A stretch of 64,000 nucleotides of DNA, from contig NZ_JALHAG010000004.1 in the NCBI RefSeq assembly GCF_022819085.1, forward strand, positions 310,001 to 374,000. The letters run 5' to 3'. The translations under genes and the position numbers were made by a program. The notes under the pieces were generated by a model, which was not told where the DNA came from, searched no databases, and was given only the letters and a program-made list of their open reading frames with translations. Shown in pieces: positions 44,169 through 52,497 of the stretch. Numbering within the stretch: the first letter of the stretch is position 1; every line of letters starts with the position of its first letter. This stretch comes from Planococcus ruber (lineage in GTDB: Bacteria; Bacillota; Bacilli; Bacillales_A; Planococcaceae).

Positions 44169-44397
44169 AAAAGAGATTATGTTTAACCAGGCGATGGAAC
44201 AATTAGAAGAGATTGTCCGTCAGTTAGAGCAAGGGGATGTACCGCTCGAAGAAGCACTGACGCTCTATCAAAAAGGGATGGAGCTTTCCAAAGTCTGCCA
44301 CGATAAATTGCAGAGCGCAGAGAAGCAGCTCGTCACGATGATGAATAACGGCAAGGAAGTTTCAGTTGACGTAGAAATGGATGGGACGTCGAAATGA
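44161..44397 (+). CDS. xseB: Exodeoxyribonuclease VII small subunit
   Basis: Small helical subunit, 78 aa, that wraps the coiled-coil of XseA. It has FNQAMEQLEEIVRQLEQGDVPLEEALTLYQ-type sequence. Its start overlaps xseA by 8 bp and its stop overlaps ispA as ATGA. Confidence 0.94.
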   Translation: MAEKEIMFNQAMEQLEEIVRQLEQGDVPLEEALTLYQKGMELSKVCHDKLQSAEKQLVTMMNNGKEVSVDVEMDGTSK

Positions 44398-45272
44398 ATT
44401 TAACTTTATTCCGAGAAATGAATGAACCGTTGATCCAACAAGAATTGTCGTCATTGATCCAAGAGCTGAACATTCCTGCTTCGCTAAAAGATTCGATGGA
44501 TTATTCGCTGCAGGCTGGCGGTAAGCGGATCCGTCCGATTTTATTGCTGGCCGTCGTGCAGGAACTGGGCGGCAGCCATCCGGACGCGCTAAAAGTGGCG
44601 GCAGCCATAGAAATGATCCATACGTATTCATTGATCCATGATGATTTGCCAAGCATGGACAACGATGATTTGAGACGTGGCATGCCGACAAACCATAAAG
44701 TATATGGCGAAGCGGTGGCCATTCTTGCAGGCGATGCTTTATTGACCTACAGCTTCGGCATTGTGGCACGTCTTCAGCATGTATCTAGCGACGATAAAAT
44801 CCGCTTGATCGACTTGATGAGCGTATCAGCAGGAGCTGAAGGCATGGTGGGCGGCCAAGTGCTGGATATTGAAGGCGAAGAAAAGAAATTGACTTTGGCG
44901 GAACTGGAACAAGTCCATCGCCTGAAAACGGGGGCTTTGCTGACCTTCAGCATTGTAGCTGGGGCGATACTCGGAGGTGCCACTCCGGAACAAATGGTGG
45001 CCTTGTCGAAGTTCGGCGAACATATCGGGCTCGCTTTCCAAATTCAGGATGATATTTTGGATGTGACAGGAACTTCCCAGGAGCTTGGCAAAACGGCCGG
45101 CAAAGATGAATCGAGTGAAAAAAGCACCTATCCAGGCCTTTTGACCCTTCCGAAAGCGAAAGAAAAGCTGGATTACCATGCTTCCGAAGCATTGGCAGCC
45201 ATCCAATCGCTTGGCGGAAATCCACAGTTGCTTAACGAATTGACCGCTTTGATCGTGGAACGAAACAATTAA
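44394..45272 (+). CDS. ispA: Farnesyl diphosphate synthase / polyprenyl synthase
   Basis: Condenses IPP and DMAPP to farnesyl diphosphate; 292 aa, all-helical. First Asp-rich motif DDLPSMDNDD, LQAGGKRIRP before it, GKTAGKDESSEKSTYP, and the second Asp-rich motif DDILD are present. The start overlaps xseB by ATGA; a second in-frame ATG lies 24 bp downstream. Confidence 0.94.
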   Translation: MNLTLFREMNEPLIQQELSSLIQELNIPASLKDSMDYSLQAGGKRIRPILLLAVVQELGGSHPDALKVAAAIEMIHTYSLIHDDLPSMDNDDLRRGMPTNHKVYGEAVAILAGDALLTYSFGIVARLQHVSSDDKIRLIDLMSVSAGAEGMVGGQVLDIEGEEKKLTLAELEQVHRLKTGALLTFSIVAGAILGGATPEQMVALSKFGEHIGLAFQIQDDILDVTGTSQELGKTAGKDESSEKSTYPGLLTLPKAKEKLDYHASEALAAIQSLGGNPQLLNELTALIVERNN

Positions 45273-45287
45273 GCGATGCGCTCAAGT

Positions 45288-45315
45288 TTGTACATTTGGA
45301 ATAGATTGTTATAAT
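45288..45315 (+). promoter_or_regulatory. dxs promoter
   Basis: TTGTAC (45288-45293), 16-bp spacer, TATAAT (45310-45315), about 45 bp before the dxs start. Confidence 0.7.
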
Positions 45316-45361
45316 AGGTAAAGGTAATTTAACGGTGAAAAATATAGAAAAAAGGTGTGTG

Positions 45362-47269
45362 ATGGCAATGGATCTGCATACGATTACTAGTCCATCTTTC
45401 TTAAAACAGCTGGATCAAAAACAGCTTGTTGAATTAAGTGAAGATATCCGGCAATTTCTTATTGAAAATTTATCAAGAACAGGCGGGCATATCGGCCCGA
45501 ATTTAGGAGTGGTCGAATTAACGATTGCCCTGCACCGGGTGTTCAATAGCCCGACAGACAAATTTATCTGGGACGTAGGCCATCAATCCTATGTGCACAA
45601 AATCTTGACGGGGCGTGCCAGCCAATTTGATACGCTGCGCCAATTCAAAGGATTGTGCGGATTCCCGAAACGCAACGAAAGTGACCATGACGTCTGGGAG
45701 ACCGGGCATAGTTCCACTTCATTGTCGGCTGCTATGGGAATGGCCGCTGCACGCGATATTAAAAAAGACACAAACCACGTGATTCCGATTATCGGAGACG
45801 GAGCGCTTACGGGCGGCATGGCTTTTGAGGCCCTTAACCATATCGGACACGAAAAAACGAATATGATTGTTATCTTAAATGACAACGAGATGTCCATTGC
45901 ACCGAATGTTGGAGCGATGCATAGCGTTCTAGGCAGAATGCGGACCGCCGGTAAATACAATAAAGTCAAAGACGACTTGGAATATCTTTTGAAGAAAATT
46001 CCAGCGGTCGGCGGGAAATTGGCTTCTACAGCAGAACGCTTGAAAGACAGCTTGAAGTATTTGCTTGTATCCGGCATGTTCTTTGAGGAACTGGGCTTTA
46101 CATATCTTGGACCGATCAATGGCCATGACTTGGAAGAGCTGGAAGAAAATCTGCGGTATGCGAAAAAAATGGACGGACCTGTCCTATTGCATGTGATCAC
46201 GAAAAAAGGCAAAGGCTATTTGCCGGCTGAACAAGACCGCATCGGTACGTGGCATGGCATCGGGCCTTATAAGATGGAAACAGGAGATCTTGTGAAGTCA
46301 TCTTCCAAGGCGCCTTCTTGGAGCGGCTTGATTGCTGAAACTGTACGGAAACTGGCAAGAACGGACGAACGCATCGTAGCCATTACACCGGCAATGCCGG
46401 TCGGTTCGAAACTTGAAGGCTTTGCTTCCGAGTTCCCAAACCGCATGTTTGATGTCGGCATTGCCGAACAGCATGCGACGACGATGGCTGCAGGGCTGGC
46501 GACGCAAGACATGAAGCCTTTCCTGGCGATTTACTCAACATTCCTTCAGCGCGCCTATGACCAGGTAGTCCATGACATTTGCCGCCAAAACTTAAATGTG
46601 TTTATTGGCATTGACCGTTCAGGATTGGTTGGAGCGGATGGAGAAACGCATCAAGGCGTATTCGATATTGCGTTCTTGCGCCATTTGCCGAATATGGTAA
46701 TCATGATGCCGAAAGATGAAAATGAAGGGCAGCATATGGTGAAAACGGCCATTGAGTACAACGATGGGCCGATTGCACTCCGCTACCCGCGCGGAAATGG
46801 TCTAGGCGTAGAGATGGATTCCGATTTGGCGGCTTTGCCGATCGGTTCGTGGGAAGTATTGAAAGAAGGCAAAGATGCCGTCATCTTGACTTTCGGTACG
46901 ACGATTCCGATGGCGCTTCATGCTGCGGAACAATTGCGCGAACAAGGCATACAGGCAGAAGTGGTCAATGCGCGCTTCATCAAACCGATGGATACCGCCA
47001 TGCTTCATCAGATCTTCGGGCGCAATGTGCCAATTGTAACGATTGAAGAAGCTGTACTGCAAGGCGGCTTCGGCAGCGGCGTACTGGAATTTGCTGAAGA
47101 AAATGATTACCGCGGCGCAATCATCGACCGTTTGGGCATTCCGGATCAATTTATCGAACACGGCGATGTTGCTGAACTGATGGATGAAATTCATTTGAAC
47201 AGCGATGAAGTGGTAAAAGTCATCAAAAAGCGTGTAAATGCTTCTGCGAAAGCGGAAACGAACGTATGA
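45362..47269 (+). CDS. dxs: 1-deoxy-D-xylulose-5-phosphate synthase
   Basis: TPP enzyme that starts the MEP isoprenoid pathway from pyruvate and glyceraldehyde 3-phosphate. 635 aa from ATG 45362 (AAAGG six bases upstream). TPP motif [10 protein letters not shown] to NDNEMSI, catalytic His region [12 protein letters not shown], and [15 protein letters not shown] with the general-base Glu are intact, plus the transketolase C-domain. It overlaps the following methyltransferase gene by ATGA. Confidence 0.96.
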   Translation: MAMDLHTITSPSFLKQLDQKQLVELSEDIRQFLIENLSRTGGHIGPNLGVVELTIALHRVFNSPTDKFIWDVGHQSYVHKILTGRASQFDTLRQFKGLCGFPKRNESDHDVWETGHSSTSLSAAMGMAAARDIKKDTNHVIPIIGDGALTGGMAFEALNHIGHEKTNMIVILNDNEMSIAPNVGAMHSVLGRMRTAGKYNKVKDDLEYLLKKIPAVGGKLASTAERLKDSLKYLLVSGMFFEELGFTYLGPINGHDLEELEENLRYAKKMDGPVLLHVITKKGKGYLPAEQDRIGTWHGIGPYKMETGDLVKSSSKAPSWSGLIAETVRKLARTDERIVAITPAMPVGSKLEGFASEFPNRMFDVGIAEQHATTMAAGLATQDMKPFLAIYSTFLQRAYDQVVHDICRQNLNVFIGIDRSGLVGADGETHQGVFDIAFLRHLPNMVIMMPKDENEGQHMVKTAIEYNDGPIALRYPRGNGLGVEMDSDLAALPIGSWEVLKEGKDAVILTFGTTIPMALHAAEQLREQGIQAEVVNARFIKPMDTAMLHQIFGRNVPIVTIEEAVLQGGFGSGVLEFAEENDYRGAIIDRLGIPDQFIEHGDVAELMDEIHLNSDEVVKVIKKRVNASAKAETNV

Positions 47270-48090
47270 CGAATAAAGTGAAAAAAGAACGGGTGGATGT
47301 TCTCCTGGTCGAACGGGGAATTTGTGAAACCCGGGAAAAAGCAAAACGCGCCATTATGGCTGGAATTATCTATTCCAACGAAGAACGCATGAATAAACCT
47401 GGAGAAAAAATTCCGGAAGATGCACCGCTGCAAATGAAAGGCAATGATTTGAAATATGTCAGCCGGGGCGGCTTAAAGCTTGAAAAAGCGATTGCCGAAT
47501 TTGATTTGTCTATAGACGGCAAGTTGATGCTTGATATCGGTTCTTCGACTGGCGGGTTTACGGATTGCGCTTTGCAGAACGGCGCGAAGCATTGCTACGC
47601 ACTGGATGTCGGCTATAACCAGCTCGCCTGGAAAATTCGGCAAGACGCGCGCGTAACGGTGATGGAACGCACCAACTTCCGGAATTCGAAACCGGAAGAT
47701 TTTACAGAAGGCTTGCCTGAATTTGCGACCATCGATGTCAGTTTCATTTCTTTGCGCATCATTTTGCCGGTCCTGAAGCAAATCATCGTCCCAGGCGGCG
47801 ATGTGATCGCTTTAGTGAAGCCGCAGTTTGAAGCCGGGCGTGAAGCTGTCGGCAAGAAAGGGATTGTCCGGGAACCGAAAACCCACCGCGACGTGCTGAT
47901 GAAAGTCGGCGGCTTTGCGGTGGACGCCGGATTCCATCTGCGGAATATGTCTTTTTCCCCTATCACGGGGGGAGAAGGAAATATTGAATTTCTGTTCCAT
48001 CTCCAGTCCGCTTTGGACGGTGAAGAAATTTCAGCGGTTTCGGAACAAACGGTTTTAGCAACCGTAAAGGAAGCACATGAACGCCTATAA
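47266..48090 (+). CDS. yqxC: TlyA-family S4/FtsJ rRNA methyltransferase (YqxC)
   Basis: Predicted SAM-dependent RNA 2'-O-methyltransferase, 274 aa. N-terminal S4 RNA-binding domain ([21 protein letters not shown]), then an FtsJ-like domain with the SAM loop [15 protein letters not shown] and KDE-type residues ([10 protein letters not shown]). Same family as TlyA. It sits between dxs and argR as in B. subtilis. Confidence 0.9.
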   Translation: MTNKVKKERVDVLLVERGICETREKAKRAIMAGIIYSNEERMNKPGEKIPEDAPLQMKGNDLKYVSRGGLKLEKAIAEFDLSIDGKLMLDIGSSTGGFTDCALQNGAKHCYALDVGYNQLAWKIRQDARVTVMERTNFRNSKPEDFTEGLPEFATIDVSFISLRIILPVLKQIIVPGGDVIALVKPQFEAGREAVGKKGIVREPKTHRDVLMKVGGFAVDAGFHLRNMSFSPITGGEGNIEFLFHLQSALDGEEISAVSEQTVLATVKEAHERL

Positions 48091-48120
48091 CACATTCCAT
48101 TTGGGATGTGTTTTCTTTTT
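48089..48120 (+). terminator. Terminator after yqxC
   Basis: AACACAT (48089-48095) pairs with ATGTGTT (48106-48112), with TCC/GGG inside and a T-rich tail; it starts within the yqxC stop codon. Confidence 0.85.
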
Positions 48121-48213
48121 GTGAAAATGGACCTGTTTTGCAAATGAAAATTCGACTGGTCGTATTTCAGAACTGCCAATTTAACCAGTAAATTTCGTGT
48201 TTTTCTAATTGAC

Positions 48214-48269
48214 TTGTCAGCGCCTCTGTTTAAAGGTACGATATTAAGGAAATAGAATATTTATTCATT
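48214..48269 (+). promoter_or_regulatory. argR promoter with ARG box
   Basis: TTGTCA (48214-48219), 17-bp spacer, TACGAT (48237-48242). Downstream, 48252-48269 reads ATAGAATATTTATTCATT, matching the ARG-box consensus WNTGAATWWWWATTCANW at all but one defined position. It lies between the expected start point and the ribosome site of argR, so it probably serves autorepression. Confidence 0.75.
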
Positions 48270-48284
48270 CTAGGAGGATAAAAC

Positions 48285-48734
48285 GTGAACAAAGGCCAAC
48301 GCCACATCAAAATCCGTGATCTGATTTCGAACCGCGAAATCGAGACGCAGGATGAATTAGTCGACTTATTGAAATCAGCAGGCTATGAAGTAACGCAAGC
48401 GACGGTTTCAAGAGATATCAAAGAACTGCATTTAGTGAAAGTGCCGCTGCAAGACGGCCGTTATAAATATAGCCTCCCGGCAGACCAGCGTTTCAATCCG
48501 ATGCAAAAATTGCACCGGGCGTTGACCGATGCGTTTGTCAGCATTGACGGAGCGAGCCATTTCCTGATTATGAAAACGCTGCCGGGGAATGCGCATGCCA
48601 TCGGTTCTTTAATTGACCATTTAGACTGGGAAGAAATTTTAGGGACGATCTGCGGAGATGACACATGCCTGATTATTTGCCGTGATGTCGAACAGCGCGA
48701 AATTTTAAAACAGCGTTTAATTGAAATGCTCTAA
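48285..48734 (+). CDS. argR: Arginine repressor ArgR/AhrC
   Basis: Arginine-dependent hexameric regulator of arginine synthesis and breakdown; 149 aa. N-terminal winged helix with [19 protein letters not shown]-terminal arginine-binding domain with [13 protein letters not shown] and [15 protein letters not shown]. The start is GTG 48285 behind AGGAGGA. It carries its own ARG box in the leader. Confidence 0.95.
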   Translation: MNKGQRHIKIRDLISNREIETQDELVDLLKSAGYEVTQATVSRDIKELHLVKVPLQDGRYKYSLPADQRFNPMQKLHRALTDAFVSIDGASHFLIMKTLPGNAHAIGSLIDHLDWEEILGTICGDDTCLIICRDVEQREILKQRLIEML

Positions 48735-48753
48735 AAAAGAGGTGGATGGGTGT

Positions 48754-50451
48754 ATGCTTCGGGAACTGGATATACGCAATTTTGCGATCATCGATTCCTT
48801 GACAGTCAGCTTTACAGAAGGGTTGACAGTGTTGACGGGGGAAACTGGGGCCGGAAAATCGATTATTATCGATGCGGTCCATTTATTGGCTGGCGGCAGA
48901 GGCAGCCAGGAATTTATTCGCCATGGCGCTAAAAAAGCCGAAATAGAAGGATTGTTCACATTGGATAATGAAAAGCATCCAGTGTTTCGCAAATTAGAAG
49001 AATTCGGCATTGGTTCAAGTGATGGGGATATTCTGCTCCGCAGGGAATTGAACGACCGCGGAAAAAATGTCTGCCGGATCAACGGCAAACTAGTAACCAT
49101 TTCAATACTTCGTGAAGTGGGCGCTGCCCTCATCGACATTCACGGCCAGCACGAAACGCAGGAATTGATGGATGAAAAACAGCATCTTCATTTGCTGGAT
49201 CAATTTGCCGGAAAAACGTTGACGAAAGCGAAAGAAAGTTATTTCCATACGTATGACAAGTACATGAAACTGAAGCGTGAATTTGCCTCTTACAATGAAA
49301 ACGAGCAGCAGATTGCCCAGCGCATCGATTTGCTGACGTTCCAGCTGCGGGAAATCGAAGCGGCAGAACTGATCGCTGGCGAAGAGGAAGAGCTCCAGCA
49401 AGAACGAAAAAAACTTCAAAATTTCAATAAAATCTTTGAATCGGTTTCGGCCGCGCATGAAGCGATCCAAGGGGAGTCGAAAGGGCTCGATTGGGTAGGG
49501 TCTGCCATGTCGGAACTTGAACATGCCGCTTCTGTAGATGAACAGTTGAATAGCCATTCCGAAACGCTTTCAAGCGCTTTCTATTTAATCCAAGACGTGT
49601 CGGCTGATATTAAGCGGATCCTGGATGATATGGAGTTTGACCCGGCCCGTCTGAATGAAATCGAGCAGCGCCTTGTTTTGATCCAGTCGCTTAAACGGAA
49701 GTACGGGGCTTCGGTGGAAGATATTCTGTTGTACCATGAAACGCAAGTGGACGAATTGGACAAGTTGATCAACCGTGATCAGCGCATTCAATTGGATCAG
49801 GAAAAACTGAAGGAATTGACTGAAGACCTGCGCGTGGAAGCGGAAGAGCTGACGATTTTACGGAAAAAAGCCGCCGCGAAGCTTGGCAAAGCCATCATGG
49901 AACAATTGCGCGAGCTCCATATGGGAAAAGCTTCTTTTGAAGTGAATTTCGCTTCGCTGCCTGGCGGAAGGTTTGACCGCACCGGCCGCGACGCCATTGC
50001 GTTCTATATATCAACGAATCTTGGCGAACCGCTGAAGCCGTTGACTAAAGTGGCCTCCGGCGGCGAATTGTCGCGGATGATGCTGGCGCTGAAAACGATC
50101 TTTTCAAAACACCAAGGCATTACGTCCATTATCTTCGATGAAGTCGATACGGGTGTCAGCGGCAGAGTGGCGCAGGCGATCGCTGAAAAAATTGCCGCCA
50201 TCTCGGTCCATTCCCAAGTGCTGTGCATTTCCCATTTGCCGCAAGTCGCCGCGATGGCTGACCAGCATTTATTCATCGAAAAGAAAGTGGAAAAACAGCG
50301 TACAACCACAGCCGTCCATGAACTTGAAGGCTATGAACGGACAGAAGAAATGAGCAGAATGCTCTCAGGAGCGGAAATTACTGATTTGACTTTACAGCAT
50401 GCCGAAGAATTGCTCACGCTTGCGCGCGACAGAAAACTTGCCATGAGGTAG
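48754..50451 (+). CDS. recN: DNA repair protein RecN
   Basis: SMC-like ATPase that acts in double-strand break repair; 565 aa. Walker A GETGAGKSIII at the N-terminus, long coiled coil through the middle (about 160-350), and C-terminal SGGELSRMMLAL and IIFDEVDTGVSG. The N-terminus MLRELDIRNFAIID indicates ATG 48754, not the longer frame that begins in argR. In B. subtilis spoIVB follows; here the next gene is spo0A. Confidence 0.95.
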   Translation: MLRELDIRNFAIIDSLTVSFTEGLTVLTGETGAGKSIIIDAVHLLAGGRGSQEFIRHGAKKAEIEGLFTLDNEKHPVFRKLEEFGIGSSDGDILLRRELNDRGKNVCRINGKLVTISILREVGAALIDIHGQHETQELMDEKQHLHLLDQFAGKTLTKAKESYFHTYDKYMKLKREFASYNENEQQIAQRIDLLTFQLREIEAAELIAGEEEELQQERKKLQNFNKIFESVSAAHEAIQGESKGLDWVGSAMSELEHAASVDEQLNSHSETLSSAFYLIQDVSADIKRILDDMEFDPARLNEIEQRLVLIQSLKRKYGASVEDILLYHETQVDELDKLINRDQRIQLDQEKLKELTEDLRVEAEELTILRKKAAAKLGKAIMEQLRELHMGKASFEVNFASLPGGRFDRTGRDAIAFYISTNLGEPLKPLTKVASGGELSRMMLALKTIFSKHQGITSIIFDEVDTGVSGRVAQAIAEKIAAISVHSQVLCISHLPQVAAMADQHLFIEKKVEKQRTTTAVHELEGYERTEEMSRMLSGAEITDLTLQHAEELLTLARDRKLAMR

Positions 50452-50484
50452 TATGCAAAAAGCAGTCAACAGGGGGACAAGTTG

Positions 50485-51243
50485 ATGGAAAAAATTAAAA
50501 TTGCAATTGCGGACGATAATCGGGAACTTGTCAGGCTGATGAGCGATTATTTAAGCAAAGAACCGAATATGGAAGTTGTCGCGATCGCCTACAATGGAAA
50601 AACGTGCATTGAAATGCTGAAAAAGCAAAAAATCGATATTTTGGTTTTGGATATCATTATGCCGTATTTAGACGGCATTGCGGTTTTGGATGCGATCAAA
50701 GAAGACAATAACTTACGGGGGATCGACGTTATCATGCTTTCGGCATTCGGCCAGGAATCGATCATGAGCCAAGCGGCCCAATACGGTGCGTCTTACTTTA
50801 TTATGAAGCCGTTTGAAACCGAGCGCCTTGCTGTGCAAATCAACCACATCATGCAAAACCGGTCGATTCCGCAGCATACGGCGAGCAGCGAAACATTAAA
50901 AGAAGAGCGCATCAGCACGATGATGAAGGATATTGGGGTTCCTCCTCATATTAAGGGCTACGTGTACTTGAAAGAAGCGGTTTCGCTTGTACTGGATAAT
51001 CCGGATATTTTAAACCGGATTACGAAAGCCTTGTATCCGGGAATCGCCGATATTTTCGATACAACGCCTGCAAGGGTCGAACGTTCGATCCGGCATGCGA
51101 TCGAATTGGTATGGAACAAAAGCGAAACCACCCACATATCAAAGATTTTCGGCTACAGCGAAGAACACCTGCAATCCAAGCCTTCCAATTCACAATTCAT
51201 TGCAATGGTTGCGGATAGCATTCGCCACGATCATCATTTATAA
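50485..51243 (+). CDS. spo0A: Response regulator Spo0A
   Basis: Master regulator of early sporulation and stationary-phase genes, 252 aa. The receiver domain is intact: acidic pocket D10/D11, phosphorylation site Asp56 in VLDIIMP, and Lys108 in MKPF; the conserved Thr before AFG is Ser86. The C-terminal DNA-binding domain has the Spo0A recognition region (TPARVERSIRHAIELVW, SNSQFIAMVAD). ATG 50485 fits AGGGGG eight bases upstream and the MEKIK family start. It is notable because spoIVB and spoIIIA are missing nearby. Confidence 0.95.
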   Translation: MEKIKIAIADDNRELVRLMSDYLSKEPNMEVVAIAYNGKTCIEMLKKQKIDILVLDIIMPYLDGIAVLDAIKEDNNLRGIDVIMLSAFGQESIMSQAAQYGASYFIMKPFETERLAVQINHIMQNRSIPQHTASSETLKEERISTMMKDIGVPPHIKGYVYLKEAVSLVLDNPDILNRITKALYPGIADIFDTTPARVERSIRHAIELVWNKSETTHISKIFGYSEEHLQSKPSNSQFIAMVADSIRHDHHL

Positions 51244-51320
51244 TAGGAATATGCGGTTAATCCTGATTAACTTCTGGGCTTGAAAGCTCAACGAATGTCT
51301 ATTCATCGGAATTAAAATAG

Positions 51321-51352
51321 AAAAAAGCCAGGACACAGACCTGGCTTTTTTT
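51321..51352 (+). terminator. Terminator after spo0A
   Basis: AAAAAAGCCAGG (51321-51332) pairs with CCTGGCTTTTTT (51340-51351). Confidence 0.93.
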
Positions 51353-51376
51353 ATATTAGAAAGAGGATGATGAAAC

Positions 51377-52102
51377 GTGTCTGAAGTTAAAGTGTACGCT
51401 CACCGCGGCGCCTCCGGATACATGTTGGAAAACACATGGAGCGCTTTCCAAAAAGCGTGCGAATTCGGAGTGGGCATCGAGTTGGATGTGCAAATAACGA
51501 AAGATGGAGTTGTAGTGGTCTACCACGACGACAATTTAAAGCGGCTCAGCGGGAAGAATTGCCTGATTGAAGCCAATAACTACGAGTCGCTGAAGGATAT
51601 TAAAATCGGCAAGCGCTGGAAGCGGCGGTTTATCAGCCATTCCATTCCACTTGCTTACGAAGTATTTCGATGGGCAAAAGAGAAAGACGTGCCATTGAAC
51701 ATAGAAATGAAAAAGTCGGTCTCCACCCATCCGGAAGGACCTGAAATTTTGGCAGCGATGCTTGAAGGGGCAGGAGAGTTTCACCTTTCCTCATTTGACC
51801 CTCAATTGCTGCGGAAAATGAAAAAAAGGATGCCGGAAACCGAAATGGCCTTGATCGTCAAAAAAGGCATGCCGCTTGAAAAGATCGAAAAAATGGAATG
51901 GATCGACAGCATCCATCTCCACAAGCGGCTGTATTCCATGGAGTTTTTAAAGAACTTGCATCAAATGAAGAAAAAAATCCGCATCTACGGGCTGCTCGGA
52001 CGAGAAGCTGCTTTACGGGAGCTGGCGCCGGAGCTTGCAGGTGTGATTACGGATTATCCGGATCGGATTAAAGAAAAATTGCGTCTTGCCTATGAAAGGT
52101 AA
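51377..52102 (+). CDS. Glycerophosphodiester phosphodiesterase (YqiK-like)
   Basis: Hydrolyses glycerophosphodiesters to glycerol 3-phosphate and alcohols; cytoplasmic, no signal peptide, 241 aa. GDPD motifs: HRGASGYMLENTWSAF (catalytic His, metal Glu), GIELDVQITKDG and VYHDDNL. GTG start with AGAGGATG upstream. B. subtilis yqiK, the same family, is close to this position. Confidence 0.9.
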   Translation: MSEVKVYAHRGASGYMLENTWSAFQKACEFGVGIELDVQITKDGVVVVYHDDNLKRLSGKNCLIEANNYESLKDIKIGKRWKRRFISHSIPLAYEVFRWAKEKDVPLNIEMKKSVSTHPEGPEILAAMLEGAGEFHLSSFDPQLLRKMKKRMPETEMALIVKKGMPLEKIEKMEWIDSIHLHKRLYSMEFLKNLHQMKKKIRIYGLLGREAALRELAPELAGVITDYPDRIKEKLRLAYER

Positions 52103-52116
52103 GACGCAATTTTTTT
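52074..52116 (+). terminator. Terminator overlapping the end of the GDPD gene
   Basis: AAAAATTGCGTCTT (52074-52087), in the last codons of the gene, pairs with AAGACGCAATTTTT after the stop, then T residues. Confidence 0.85.
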
Positions 52117-52128
52117 GGATTTTGAAGA

Positions 52129-52374
52129 TTATTTTTGGGGGCGCTTTTGAAATTTTTCAGCGACTGTCCCTTTCTTGCGGTCCCGGTTCAATAGGAAGCC
52201 GGCGAAAAATCCAATTCCGATAATGACAAACAGTGTGCCCAGGGTAAATTGAAGCCATAGTGCAGGATACGGCTCCAATAATTTATTGAACAAAGTATCG
52301 CGCATAAGTTTGATGCCATATGCAGCCAGGATACCTGGAATCAGCAAAATAATAAAAGCGATTAAACGGCCCAT
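52129..52374 (-). CDS. DUF2627 small membrane protein (YqzF-like)
   Basis: An 81-aa reverse-strand membrane protein with two hydrophobic helices (LIAFIILLIPGILAAYG and the LFVIIGIGFFAGFLLN region) and a basic tail. AAAGGAG lies before the ATG at 52374; the longer frame to 52461 is not supported. Its family lies beside bkdR in Bacillus. Function unknown. Confidence 0.85.
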   Translation of the reverse strand: MGRLIAFIILLIPGILAAYGIKLMRDTLFNKLLEPYPALWLQFTLGTLFVIIGIGFFAGFLLNRDRKKGTVAEKFQKRPQK

Positions 52375-52456
52375 CTTTTCACTCCTTTCATCCATTGTTT
52401 CCAATTCTGATAAAGTTGTCAAGAATTCAATCCTGAGGTACGCTTGAAAGAGGTAC

Positions 52457-52470
52457 TGCAATTAATTGCA
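52457..52470. promoter_or_regulatory. Candidate BkdR operator upstream of bkdR
   Basis: Perfect 14-bp palindrome TGCAATTAATTGCA, same pattern (TGCAA-N4-TTGCA) as the two sites upstream of ptb (54549 and 54569). It lies 28 bp before the bkdR start, suggesting autoregulation. Confidence 0.65.
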
Positions 52471-52497
52471 AAATACTCAGGGAAGGTATGAATCCAT

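Noticed and set aside
45589-46212. Reverse frame of 207 codons inside dxs
   Set aside because: Antisense to a conserved gene; no supporting signals.
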